The position numbers were made by a program, and so were the translations under genes. From an uncultured Bacteroidales bacterium (GTDB lineage: Bacteria > Bacteroidota > Bacteroidia > Bacteroidales > Muribaculaceae), in contig UQVH01000009.1 in NCBI GenBank assembly GCA_900544535.1, positions 51,151 to 115,150 of the forward strand: a stretch of DNA of 64,000 bases, written 5' to 3'. Shown here in pieces: positions 41,721-49,704 of this stretch; the stretch's first letter is position 1, and each line of letters starts with the position of its first letter. Below the pieces are notes generated by a model. That model was not told the origin of the DNA. It searched no databases and saw only the letters and a list, made by a program, of their open reading frames with translations.

Positions 41721-42662
41721 GTGGAAAAGAATTCAAAGATTTATGTCGCAGGACATCGCGGCATGGTGGGTTCGGCAATCGTGAGAGAGCTGAAACGTCA
41801 GGGATACAACAATATCATTACTCGCACACATTCTCAGCTCGATCTGATCAACCAGCAGGCAGTCAACAAGTTCTTTGCTGCTGAAAAGCCAGACTATGTA
41901 TTTTTGGCAGCCGCCAAGGTAGGCGGTATCGAGGCCAACCAGTCGGCACTGGCCGATTTTATGTATGACAATATGATGTTGGAGATGAACGTGATCCATG
42001 CCGCATGGCGCAACGGTGTCAAGAAGCTGGAGTTCCTCGGATCATCGTGCATCTATCCCCGCCTTGCTCCGCAGCCTATGCCTGAAAGCTGTCTGTTGAC
42101 TTCGTCGCTCGAACAGACCAACGAGGCTTATGCGCTCGCCAAGATCTCAGGTCTGAAATATTGCGAATATCTCAACCGCCAGTACGGTACCGACTATATT
42201 TCCGTGATGCCGACCAATCTCTACGGTCCGAACGACAACTATCATCCCACTCATTCTCACGTGCTTCCGGCTCTTATCCGCCGTTTCCATGAGGCTAAGG
42301 AGGCAGGAGTTGAAGAGGTCGTATGCTGGGGTGACGGCTCACCGCTGCGCGAGTTTCTCTATGTCGATGACCTTGCAAATCTCTGTGTCTTCCTTATGAA
42401 TAACTATTCGGGCAACGAGACTGTCAATGCAGGCAGCGGCAAGGAGCTGACAATCAAAGAGCTCGCCGAATTGGTGGCCAAGACCGTTGGCTATACAGGC
42501 CGCATCACTTGGGATTCGACAAAGCCCAACGGAACACCGCGCAAGCTCCTCGACGTATCGAAAGCGGCCAAACTTGGCTGGACCTACTCGACCGAACTTC
42601 CCGACGGCATCCGCCTCGCCTACGAAGACTTCCTCTCCAACCCCATGCGCGCCGAACGCTAA
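41721..42662 (+). CDS. fcl: GDP-L-fucose synthase
   Basis: Epimerase-reductase making GDP-L-fucose from GDP-4-keto-6-deoxymannose, for surface glycans. 313 aa with GTG start. SDR motifs: YVAGHRGMVGSAIVREL near 8-24, catalytic Ser in GSSCIYPR near 107, and YxxxK in EAYALAK near 136-140. Substrate residues are in PTNLYGPNDNYHPTHSHVLPALIRRFHEA. The upstream partner gmd (GDP-mannose dehydratase) is not beside it or elsewhere in the window. Single transcription unit between a promoter and a strong terminator. Confidence 0.95.
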   Translation: MEKNSKIYVAGHRGMVGSAIVRELKRQGYNNIITRTHSQLDLINQQAVNKFFAAEKPDYVFLAAAKVGGIEANQSALADFMYDNMMLEMNVIHAAWRNGVKKLEFLGSSCIYPRLAPQPMPESCLLTSSLEQTNEAYALAKISGLKYCEYLNRQYGTDYISVMPTNLYGPNDNYHPTHSHVLPALIRRFHEAKEAGVEEVVCWGDGSPLREFLYVDDLANLCVFLMNNYSGNETVNAGSGKELTIKELAELVAKTVGYTGRITWDSTKPNGTPRKLLDVSKAAKLGWTYSTELPDGIRLAYEDFLSNPMRAER

Positions 42663-42690
42663 AAAGGATCGCCGAAAATAGCATTATCGC

Positions 42691-42742
42691 ATAAAAAACA
42701 TCGTGACCGAGATTTCAGAATCTCGGTCACGATGTTTTTTAT
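42691..42742. terminator. Strong bidirectional terminator after fcl
   Basis: Perfect 22-bp inverted repeat, arms 42691-42712 and 42721-42742, 8-nt loop. The stem ends in runs of A and T on both sides. It separates fcl from the convergent small secreted gene. Confidence 0.9.
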
Positions 42743-42870
42743 GTGGATTGTCTTGTTAAACTAATTACGAAGTAGTTTTTGGATACAAGTTCGATCCGAT
42801 CTCACTTGATTATGGCGGCTCTGATTCTATGGACAGTAAGCGCCTTTCTTGCGGTGGGAAGTTTGGTGAA

Positions 42871-43266
42871 TTATTGTGTCAGTAAATGGAAAATGTAATC
42901 ATTACTTCTCCCGATACGGCATGTCCATAGATTGCCGGTCTTGGAGTCAAAGACATAAATCCATGCGTGTCCGTTATTGGCCTGTACTTTAAATGAAAAT
43001 CGACCGTCGAATGAATTTGTCTCTGCCGGACATTCAATTCCGGTAAATTCTGTGATCTGTGTTTTTTCGTAATTCCAGTGGTTTTTGATTTCCCAGATTT
43101 TTCCGATTCGGGTGTCAAGTTTATAACCTATTTCACAATCGAATGGATCTTCATTAAAAATATATCGTTGGTGGGGGATAACAGTAACAGCTGTTGGCGT
43201 CTCGGCATGACCCACAATGGCAATGCTCATAAAAAGAACTATTAACAGTTCCGTTATTTTATTCAT
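42871..43266 (-). CDS. Small secreted protein of unknown function
   Basis: 131 aa with a signal peptide (MNKITELLIVLFMSIAIVGHAE, cleavage after about residue 21). The mature part is probably all-beta, with two cysteines (FDCEIGY, GIECPAE) and a third near the end (LWTCRIG). A segment near the end (GHAWIYVFDSKTGNLWTCRIG) resembles a beta-propeller-like blade or a short repeat. No family recognised. It is A/T-rich compared with fcl and gdhA, and the promoter was not found. Confidence 0.65.
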   Translation of the reverse strand: MNKITELLIVLFMSIAIVGHAETPTAVTVIPHQRYIFNEDPFDCEIGYKLDTRIGKIWEIKNHWNYEKTQITEFTGIECPAETNSFDGRFSFKVQANNGHAWIYVFDSKTGNLWTCRIGRSNDYIFHLLTQ

Positions 43267-43394
43267 GTTACAAGAAATTTTATAAATAGTTCTTAAAGGG
43301 GGAGACAGTGTGTAACTTATGTGATGTGTTTTTAGCTTTTTCTAATCTAATGCCACTATTGCATTTCGTTCTTCCGGGTTGAGCGTCATCGTAA

Positions 43395-43733
43395 TTAGCT
43401 TTGGAAAATTATTATTTTGTCTTTTTCTACATTTTTGTAGAATTGCAGAAAACTGCGCTTCAACCATCCGGCAAATGAATAGAGACGAGGGGTTACGAAC
43501 TCATTGAAATCAAAACCGATTTGTTCCAAAGGCCATGCATAATCATCCCAGCGGTCTAAAGGTAACTTTTCTTCACCCGGTACAAGAATATGCAGATCCC
43601 AGTCTGAATCAGGTCTGGCATCGCCGCGCGCGCGAGAACCGTATAAAGCCACACGAGATCCTTTGGGAAGAATCTCAGCAGCCTTTGCCTTAATGGCGGC
43701 AATGAGTGGGTCGTATCTTTCTTGTTCGGACAT
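43395..43733 (-). CDS. Solitary MNT-type nucleotidyltransferase
   Basis: 112 aa from the ATG at 43733. The 15-codon upstream extension is rejected as low-quality sequence. Minimal nucleotidyltransferase fold: LPKGSRVALYGSRARGDARPDSDWDLHILVPG with the GSxxxG...DxD signature near 30-55 (Ser-Arg, then Asp-x-Asp). A third acidic residue is likely in FDFNEF. Such domains act as antitoxins or AMP-transferases next to HEPN toxins. No HEPN gene is adjacent, so the role is open. A/T-rich like its neighbours. Confidence 0.82.
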   Translation of the reverse strand: MSEQERYDPLIAAIKAKAAEILPKGSRVALYGSRARGDARPDSDWDLHILVPGEEKLPLDRWDDYAWPLEQIGFDFNEFVTPRLYSFAGWLKRSFLQFYKNVEKDKIIIFQS

Positions 43734-43879
43734 TTTATTGTTTTTACATGTGCAGTTGTACACGATTGAATAATGCAAATATCGCGAGATTATTTTATAT
43801 TAGCAAATAGACGGTGCACTATTTTATATAATAATCCAATGTTTCAGAATATGATCCGCTACGTTCTTTTTTGTTCGGG

Positions 43880-44173
43880 TCATAGTATTTTGATTCCATC
43901 GCGCGCAATCTGGTTTAAAAACTGGGGGGAGAGACGTGAATGTCTCCTGATTAAGTCAACAGAGGATTGTAGCAAATTTTCAAGGTAACGGTGTAATGCG
44001 CTTAATACTAATATCTTTGGTGGCATATCGACTAAAATATCCACATCGCTGTCAGGACGATTGTCTCCACGTGCCACTGAGCCGAAAAGGCATAGACCCG
44101 TTACCCCATATTTTTGCTGAATATAAGGCAAATTTTCGCGGATTTTTGTAATGCAGTCGTCGGAATTACACAT
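43880..44173 (-). CDS. Solitary MntA-like nucleotidyltransferase
   Basis: 97-aa minimal nucleotidyltransferase: YGVTGLCLFGSVARGDNRPDSDVDILVDMP (GSVARG-x10-DVD, about 22-51), then a short helical end with SVDLIRRHSRLSPQFLNQIARDGIKIL, which is typical of MNT antitoxins. The normal partner is a HEPN (DUF86) gene directly downstream. Here only 146 nt separate it from another MNT gene, and no HEPN frame is seen. It is probably an orphan or decayed toxin-antitoxin remnant. Confidence 0.87.
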   Translation of the reverse strand: MCNSDDCITKIRENLPYIQQKYGVTGLCLFGSVARGDNRPDSDVDILVDMPPKILVLSALHRYLENLLQSSVDLIRRHSRLSPQFLNQIARDGIKIL

Positions 44174-44187
44174 TTATTGCGCATTAC

Positions 44188-44195
44188 CAAAAGTA
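44188..44195 (-). promoter_or_regulatory. -7 box (TACTTTTG) for the MntA-like gene
   Basis: CAAAAGTA on the plus strand, 14 nt before the ATG at 44173, immediately after the tRNA terminator. Confidence 0.5.
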
Positions 44196-44198
44196 TAA

Positions 44199-44225
44199 AA
44201 GGGATGTCGGTTATCGACATCCCTT
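44199..44225 (-). terminator. tRNA-Ser terminator
   Basis: Perfect 11-bp stem, arms 44199-44209 (aagggatgtcg) and 44215-44225, followed on the minus strand by TTTATACTTTT. Confidence 0.85.
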
Positions 44226-44243
44226 CTCTGAGGAAATTTGTTG

Positions 44244-44331
44244 CGGAGTGAGCGAGATTCGAACTCGCGATACGCTTTTGACGTATACACGCTTTCCAGG
44301 CGTGCCTCTTCAGCCACTCGAGCATCACTCC
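44244..44331 (-). tRNA. tRNA-Ser(GGA)
   Basis: 88-nt class II tRNA. Acceptor GGAGTGA pairs with TCACTCC, discriminator G at 44244. The anticodon loop CTGGAAA gives anticodon GGA (plus-strand TCC at 44295-44297), reading UCC and UCU. A long variable arm (TATACGTCAAAAGCGTAT) is diagnostic of serine. T arm GCGAGTTCGAATCTCGC. CCA is not encoded. It has its own promoter and terminator and is not part of a tRNA cluster. No integrase or duplicate 3' end marks it as an attachment site. Confidence 0.97.
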
Positions 44332-44401
44332 TTTGAGTCTGTTGGGTTCTCGGCGATCTTCGGGATCAGCGGATGATCTTCTGATCGGGCTTTGACGGAT
44401 G

Positions 44402-44433
44402 CAAAGGTAGGGAGAATTTTCGGATTGTGCAAA
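44402..44433 (-). promoter_or_regulatory. tRNA-Ser promoter (TTTG-N20-TACCTTTG)
   Basis: On the minus strand, TTTG 44433-44430, 20 nt, TACCTTTG 44409-44402. It gives a leader of about 65 nt before the mature 5' end. Confidence 0.8.
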
Positions 44434-44505
44434 TTTTTTTGCCGTCCTAATTGGGCGCGGCGGTTTTTGTGGATTTTTTAGGGAGGGAGTTAGAAAGATT
44501 ATTAG

Positions 44506-44513
44506 TAATTTTG
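44506..44513 (+). promoter_or_regulatory. -7 box (TAATTTTG) for the GSCFA-murF operon
   Basis: TAATTTTG 89 nt before the ATG at 44603. No clear -33 box. Confidence 0.5.
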
Positions 44514-44602
44514 TCGACCACATCAATTCTTCATACCCCGATCACAGATCTGACCGTAAGATGCTACCACAGGCGACGGCAGAACAGGAACACAGCTCTA
44601 AA

Positions 44603-45595
44603 ATGGATTTTCGGACAGTCATACCACCGCTTGACCGGCAAGGTCTTGTGAAACATGGCGAAACCATGCTTCTGACCGGATCTTGTTTCACCGACAATAT
44701 CGGGCAACGCCTTTGCGAAGATCTGTTCGACGCCGTGGTCAATCCTTTCGGGCCGCTCTATAATCCGCTGTCCATACTCAGGGCGCTGGAAGCGTTGAGA
44801 GACAAAGTGGTGGTCTCTCCCGACGATCTTTTTGAAAGGGAAGGCCGCTTTCACAGTTTCATGTTTCATTCGCGCTATTCGGACACTGACCGTGAGAAAA
44901 CAGCCGGGTCGATGACAAAGGTTATCGCCGAAGGGCATGAGGCATTGCGCAAAGCCGCTGTCGTGATCCTTACGCTCGGCACCACAAGAGTGTTCCGTCA
45001 TCTTGCCTCGGACAGCGTCGTGGCCAATTGTCATAAGTTGCCGGGAGGGGAGTTTGAAAACCGCTTTCTCACACTGGAAGAGACCGTTGGCGCGCTGACC
45101 GATTGTGTCAGCCTGATCAGAGAATGCAATCCGGAGGCGCGGGTGATTTTCACTGTCAGTCCTCTCCGTTATCTTGAATCAGGCGCCCACGGCAACCAGC
45201 TGATAAAATCGACCTTGCTTTTGGCCGTCAATGAAGTGTCGGTGCGCTTCGGCGAGGATACAGTCAGCTATTTCCCGTCCTACGAGATCATGATGGACGA
45301 CCTCCGCGACTACCGCTTCTATGCCGAAGACATGAAACATCCCACCCCTCAGGCTGTGGATTATATCTATGAGATTTTCGGCGCGTCATATTTCACTCCC
45401 GCGACAGCCCGGATCGCCGTTGAAGCCCGTGCGCTGACCCGTCGCTTGTCGCATCGGATCATGGCGTCCTCTCCTGAGGCCGAATCTCGTGAAAAAATGG
45501 CACGTGAGCGCGCCATACAGTCATTTACGGGCCATTATCCAGAACTCACAGACGCCGTAAGGCGTTATTACGATAAGAATACATTATGTCAATAA
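44603..45595 (+). CDS. GSCFA domain protein
   Basis: 330 aa from the ATG at 44603, giving the family opening MDFRTVIPPLDR. A TTG/ATG 14 codons upstream adds unrelated residues. The eponymous motif is GSCFTDNIGQRL near 28-39. Further SGNH-like blocks are ILTLGTTRVFRH near 124-135 and the C-terminal HPTPQAVDYIYEIF near 254-267 with Asp/His spacing. GSCFA proteins are SGNH-related and uncharacterised. The gene overlaps murF-alr by 10 bp, a pairing typical of Bacteroidales, which hints at an envelope role. Confidence 0.9.
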   Translation: MDFRTVIPPLDRQGLVKHGETMLLTGSCFTDNIGQRLCEDLFDAVVNPFGPLYNPLSILRALEALRDKVVVSPDDLFEREGRFHSFMFHSRYSDTDREKTAGSMTKVIAEGHEALRKAAVVILTLGTTRVFRHLASDSVVANCHKLPGGEFENRFLTLEETVGALTDCVSLIRECNPEARVIFTVSPLRYLESGAHGNQLIKSTLLLAVNEVSVRFGEDTVSYFPSYEIMMDDLRDYRFYAEDMKHPTPQAVDYIYEIFGASYFTPATARIAVEARALTRRLSHRIMASSPEAESREKMARERAIQSFTGHYPELTDAVRRYYDKNTLCQ

Positions 45596-48087
45596 TGGAC
45601 TATACCATTTCAGAAATTGCAAGAATTATCGGGGCGAAATCATCTTTCGCCGATCCCGATTCAAAAATATCACGGCTGCTGACCGACAGCCGCTCACTGA
45701 CATATCCTGACGGAACCCTGTTTTTCGCTCTCGCGACAACATCCGGCGACGGACACAGATATATCGGTCAGCTCTACGAGCGCGGTGTCAGAAACTTTGT
45801 TGTAACCGACGCTTTCACTCCCTCCGGAGAGATGAAAGACGCCAATATACTCCGCGTTGAATCCACGTTGGCCGCATTGCAGACACTGGCCGCACATCAT
45901 CGTCGCCGTTATAATATCCCGGTGGTGGCCATCACAGGCAGCCGCGGCAAGACTACTGTAAAGGAATGGCTCAACCAGCTTTTGCAGGCCGATATGGAGA
46001 TCATCCGCAGCCCGCGAAGCTATAATTCGCAGATCGGAGTTCCTCTTTCGGTCTGGCAACTTACGGACGAAACCGCTCTCGGCATTTTCGAGGCCGGAAT
46101 CTCTCAGCCGGGCGAAATGGCACGTCTGAAAGAAATCCTTGCTCCTGAAATCGGAATTTTCACTAATATCGGTCCTGCTCACAGCGCGGGCTTTGAATCC
46201 ATTGAACAGAAATGCCGTGAGAAGGCGCTTCTGCTCGACGGCTGCCGTTGTACAATCTACAATGCCGATGATCCTTTGGTCAGCTCCTGCGTGAAAAAAA
46301 CGCCTGAGTCAATAGGCTGGTCGCGGAAAAATCCTGAAGCTACGCTTTATATCAGTGAGATTAAGCAGAGCGGCGGCAAAACCCGGTTCCGTTACACATA
46401 TAATAATACATCTGCCTCCGGCAAAGTCACGGATGAAATAGAGATTCCGTTTGTGAAGGAACAGGAACTTGAAAATGCGGTTGACTGCCTTGCCGTGATG
46501 CTGGCTCTTAATGTCCCGGCTGAAAAAATCCGCGGACGTATGGCAGCGCTGACTCCGGTCGGAACACGTCTTGAGGTGATAGAAGGAGTCGGAGGAAGTC
46601 TGCTGATCCACGACAACTACACGAGCGATTTCAACTCACTCGCACCGGCTCTCGACTTCATGAAGCGACGCATGCCCCCCGACTGCAAGGCGGCTGTCAT
46701 TGTCAGCGACCTGATGCACGATGCCGACGCCGACCTTTCGGACCTCTATTCGCGTATGGCCGCAACGCTTGCGGTGGCGGGAGTGAGCCGTGTGATCGGC
46801 ATAGGACCTGAGCTGATGGCTCATAAAGCCTGTTTCAAGGGTGAGACTGAATTTTTCGCCTCCACCGAGGAATTTTTGGCTGAAAAGGAAGCCGGTGATT
46901 TCAGCAACGAGCTTGTCCTGATCAAGGGTGCGCCAAGTTTTGGCTTCGGTCGGATCTGCGAATTACTCGAAGCCCGTCAGCACGAGACTGTTCTGGAGAT
47001 CAATCTGGATGCGGTGGTGTCAAACTTCAATGCTTTCCGCTCTCGGATCAAGCCTACGACTGCTATCACCTGCATGATCAAGGCCTCAGGCTACGGAGCA
47101 GGTTCGCATGAACTTGCGCGTACTTTGCAGGCGCAGGGCGCATCATATTTGGCCGTCGCCGTCCATGACGAAGGCGCTGATCTGCGCCGCGCGGGCATAA
47201 CGATGCCGATTCTTGTGCTCAACCCTACGGTCGAGAATTTCCACGCACTGTTTGCCGACCGTCTTGAGCCGGAAATATACAGTTTCGATTTCCTGAAAGC
47301 CCTGATCCGTGAAGCCAAACGCTACGGAGTCAAGGACTATCCCGTCCATATAAAGATCGACTCAGGCATGCACCGTCTCGGTTTCCTGAAGGAAGATCTG
47401 CCGGCGCTGATAGAGCTGCTGAAGAGTCAGGACAACGTGGTCCCGCGCTCGATTTTCTCGCATCTCTGTGCTGCCGATGATCCGCAGGAGGATGACTACA
47501 CCCGGATGCAGTTCAGATATTTCGACGAATGTTGCGCGATACTGACCGCCGCCTTCTCCGAACGCAAAATCATGCGCCACATACTCAACTCCACCGGTAT
47601 CACCCGTTTTCCGGAACATCAGCTCGATATGGTGCGTCTCGGAATCGGCCTCTACGGCGTGAAGACGATGCACGACGGATCGCAGGACGATCTGCGCCCC
47701 GTGTCGTCGCTCAACACCGTGATCATATCGCTGAAACACTGGCCTGAGGGGACGACCATCGGCTACAACCGACGCGGTGTCCTGAAACGCGAGTCTGTCA
47801 TCGCGACTATCCCTGTCGGCTATGCCGACGGCATCAACCGTCATTTCGGCTACGGCAACACCTCGGTGATGGTCAACGGAGTCAAATGTCCCACCGTGGG
47901 AAGCATCTGCATGGATGCCTGCATGATTGATGTCACAGACGTGCCGGATGTCAGAACCGGCGACAGAGTCGAGATTTTCGGTGAGAACATCCCCGTCGAC
48001 GATCTCGCGGAAGTGCTCGGCACAATACCCTACGAAGTCCTTACTTCGGTCTCGCAGCGCGTCAAGCGTGTCTATTACAGGGAATGA
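45586..48087 (+). CDS. murF: Bifunctional MurF ligase-alanine racemase fusion
   Basis: 833 aa. Residues 1-455 are MurF, which adds D-Ala-D-Ala to UDP-MurNAc-tripeptide. ATP loop AITGSRGKTTVKEW is near 115-128, then NADDPLVSSCV and LIHDNYTSDFNSL. Residues 465-833 are a PLP alanine racemase: EINLDAVVSNFNAF and CMIKASGYGAG, where the Lys is the PLP site near 499. HIKIDSGMHRLGF, GYNRRG with the second catalytic Tyr, and TIPVGYADGINRHFGYGNTSVMVNG complete it. This fusion is characteristic of Bacteroidota and couples D-Ala supply to cell-wall precursor synthesis. No truncation is visible. Confidence 0.96.
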   Translation: MSIMDYTISEIARIIGAKSSFADPDSKISRLLTDSRSLTYPDGTLFFALATTSGDGHRYIGQLYERGVRNFVVTDAFTPSGEMKDANILRVESTLAALQTLAAHHRRRYNIPVVAITGSRGKTTVKEWLNQLLQADMEIIRSPRSYNSQIGVPLSVWQLTDETALGIFEAGISQPGEMARLKEILAPEIGIFTNIGPAHSAGFESIEQKCREKALLLDGCRCTIYNADDPLVSSCVKKTPESIGWSRKNPEATLYISEIKQSGGKTRFRYTYNNTSASGKVTDEIEIPFVKEQELENAVDCLAVMLALNVPAEKIRGRMAALTPVGTRLEVIEGVGGSLLIHDNYTSDFNSLAPALDFMKRRMPPDCKAAVIVSDLMHDADADLSDLYSRMAATLAVAGVSRVIGIGPELMAHKACFKGETEFFASTEEFLAEKEAGDFSNELVLIKGAPSFGFGRICELLEARQHETVLEINLDAVVSNFNAFRSRIKPTTAITCMIKASGYGAGSHELARTLQAQGASYLAVAVHDEGADLRRAGITMPILVLNPTVENFHALFADRLEPEIYSFDFLKALIREAKRYGVKDYPVHIKIDSGMHRLGFLKEDLPALIELLKSQDNVVPRSIFSHLCAADDPQEDDYTRMQFRYFDECCAILTAAFSERKIMRHILNSTGITRFPEHQLDMVRLGIGLYGVKTMHDGSQDDLRPVSSLNTVIISLKHWPEGTTIGYNRRGVLKRESVIATIPVGYADGINRHFGYGNTSVMVNGVKCPTVGSICMDACMIDVTDVPDVRTGDRVEIFGENIPVDDLAEVLGTIPYEVLTSVSQRVKRVYYRE

Positions 48088-48156
48088 TTATCCTCTTCCG
48101 GAGAGCCGGAAGAACCACATATAAAACACACGAATTTAAACCAACACAACTGAATT

Positions 48157-48732
48157 ATGAAATCGCCAAGTTTGTATATCATCGCCGGTTGTAATGGGGC
48201 TGGTAAAACCACAGCTTCATTCACCCTTTTGCCTGACGTCCTTGACTGCCAGCAATTCGTGAATGCCGATGAGATTGCCAAAGGCCTTTCGCCTTTCCAT
48301 CCGGAAAGCGTGAGCATGGAGGCCGGCCGCATTATGCTCGGACGAATAGAGGAATTGCTGCACAAGGGGATTACCTTCGCGATAGAGACCACACTCGCGA
48401 CCCGCAGCTACCATGCACTGGTTTCCAAAGCCCACAAGCTCGGATATCTGGTGCATCTGCTCTACATCTGGCTTTCATCACCTCAGTTGGCCATCAAGCG
48501 AGTGGCCCAGAGGGTCAGCGAGGGAGGCCATAATATCCCTAAGGATGTCATTGTGCGCCGCTACCACCACGGCATCGACAATCTGTTCAATCTGTTTATG
48601 CCTATCGTTGACAGCTGGACCATCATCGACAACACCCGTTGCCGCCCGCGTGTGGTGGCAAATGAGACACTGACTTTAGCACCCGAAATATATGAGCGAA
48701 TTAAAAATGACGGAAAAACGCAGGAAGACTGA
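48157..48732 (+). CDS. Zeta-toxin-like P-loop kinase
   Basis: 191 aa. Walker A IIAGCNGAGKTTASF near 8-22. Next come the acidic residue and NADEIAKGLSP motif near 38-48, a GRIMLGRIEELLHKGITFAIETTLATRSYHALV region near 60-90, and lid arginines in RVAQRVSEGGHNIPKDVIVRRYHHGIDNLF. This matches the zeta toxin/UDP-GlcNAc-kinase superfamily as found in chromosomal Bacteroidota genes. Classical zeta poisons cell-wall synthesis, and murF-alr lies just upstream (69 nt). A 74-aa gene overlaps its end by 41 bp and may be the partner. Whether it is toxic is unknown. Confidence 0.87.
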   Translation: MKSPSLYIIAGCNGAGKTTASFTLLPDVLDCQQFVNADEIAKGLSPFHPESVSMEAGRIMLGRIEELLHKGITFAIETTLATRSYHALVSKAHKLGYLVHLLYIWLSSPQLAIKRVAQRVSEGGHNIPKDVIVRRYHHGIDNLFNLFMPIVDSWTIIDNTRCRPRVVANETLTLAPEIYERIKNDGKTQED

Positions 48733-48916
48733 GAGTGTGTCCGAAAGGATTGCCCGCGGCATGGAGATCGCGGTCGAAAAATGTCTTTTGGACAAGGTTG
48801 TCAAGGGGCAGACCGTTGTCTATGCACATGACGACGGCACGGTCTACTCCATGTCGGCCAAAGATGCGCTTGACCATTTCCTGATGGAGTCCGTTACAGA
48901 GATTTCAAAAAATTAG
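48692..48916 (+). CDS. Small protein overlapping the zeta-like gene, possible antitoxin
   Basis: 74 aa. ATG at 48692 inside the last 41 bp of the zeta-like gene; a second ATG at 48707 is possible. The first 40 residues are highly charged and helical (KMTEKRRKTESVSERIARGMEIAVEKCLLDKVV). The rest looks like a small beta hairpin (GQTVVYAHDDGTVYSMSAKDAL). I do not recognise a named family. Similar small genes follow zeta-like genes in related genomes as far as I recall, so the pair is probably functional. Antitoxin activity is an inference. Confidence 0.7.
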   Translation: MSELKMTEKRRKTESVSERIARGMEIAVEKCLLDKVVKGQTVVYAHDDGTVYSMSAKDALDHFLMESVTEISKN

Positions 48917-48957
48917 AAGAAGCTTCTTTTGTTGAAGGAGTTGAAGCGAAAGCAGAA

Positions 48958-48987
48958 AAGTGCCCGGTCTGTTGAGGCCGGGCACTT
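48958..48987. terminator. Terminator between zeta pair and rubrerythrin
   Basis: GC-rich stem, arms 48958-48968 (aagtgcccggt, last pair weak) and 48977-48987. On the minus strand it is followed by TTTTCTGCTTT. It serves the convergent ends of both units. Confidence 0.75.
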
Positions 48988-49033
48988 GGACTATTGGTCT
49001 GAAGAAGGGTATAAAATATACGGTTACGTCTGA

Positions 49034-49615
49034 TCAGTAGTTTTCGGCTTTTCGTTCGAAGTAGCCCTGATCTTTTCCGCAGACGGGGCAACGTTTGGGT
49101 GCGGATTTGCCTTTGTGGACATAGCCGCAGTGCATACACTGCCATTCTTCCTCCTCTTCGCCGGAAAATTCCTGACCGGTGGTCAGACGTTCGAGCAGAC
49201 GGAGGTAGCGCTGTTCATGCTGGATCTCGACTTTGGCCACCAGACGGAAAAGGGCGGCTATTTCCTTGAAGCCTTCTTCATCGGCTGTTGCCGAGAATGA
49301 AGCGTAGAGATCGCTCCACTCTTCGCGTTCGCCTGCGGCGGCTTCGCGGAGGTTGGTCATAGTGTCGGCGACCACTCCTGCGGGATAACCTGCATTGATG
49401 GTTACCACTCCGCCTTCAAGATGCGAAAAGAAGAGTTCGGCATGGCTGAGTTCCTGTTCGGCTGTGATCAGGAAGATGCGCGCGATCTGTTCGTAGCCTT
49501 CCTCGCGGGCTTTCTTTGCGAAAAGTGTGTAGCGTGAACGCGCCTGGCTTTCGCCGGCGAACGATGCGAGGAGATTGTGTTCGGTCTTAGTCCCTTTTAT
49601 AGATTTTTTCTCCAT
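49034..49615 (-). CDS. rbr: Rubrerythrin
   Basis: 193-aa non-haem di-iron peroxidase that removes hydrogen peroxide in anaerobes. Ferritin-like four-helix domain 1-145, with iron ligands in NLLASFAGESQARSRY, ITAEQELSHAELFFSHLEGG and the last helix VAKVEIQHEQRYLRLLE (E-x-x-H). A C-terminal rubredoxin domain follows with CMHCGYVHKGKSAPKRCPVCG near 159-180 (two CxxC). It is 89 nt downstream of EFR1 on the same strand and may have its own promoter, which I could not find. Confidence 0.96.
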   Translation of the reverse strand: MEKKSIKGTKTEHNLLASFAGESQARSRYTLFAKKAREEGYEQIARIFLITAEQELSHAELFFSHLEGGVVTINAGYPAGVVADTMTNLREAAAGEREEWSDLYASFSATADEEGFKEIAALFRLVAKVEIQHEQRYLRLLERLTTGQEFSGEEEEEWQCMHCGYVHKGKSAPKRCPVCGKDQGYFERKAENY

Positions 49616-49704
49616 AGTTGAATGCTGTTGTTCGTGTTTTAGTGATGAATAACGTTAACACTATATCAACATCCGGAGATGGAATTTTGTTCACTGCCGG
49701 ACGG

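Noticed and set aside
44244..44331. tRNA-Ser as a phage or ICE attachment site
   Set aside because: No integrase gene, and no duplicate of the tRNA 3' end was seen nearby.
48095..48112. Terminator between murF-alr and the zeta-like gene
   Set aside because: A perfect 7-bp stem (CTTCCGG/CCGGAAG) is present but no T tract follows, so read-through into the zeta gene is more likely.
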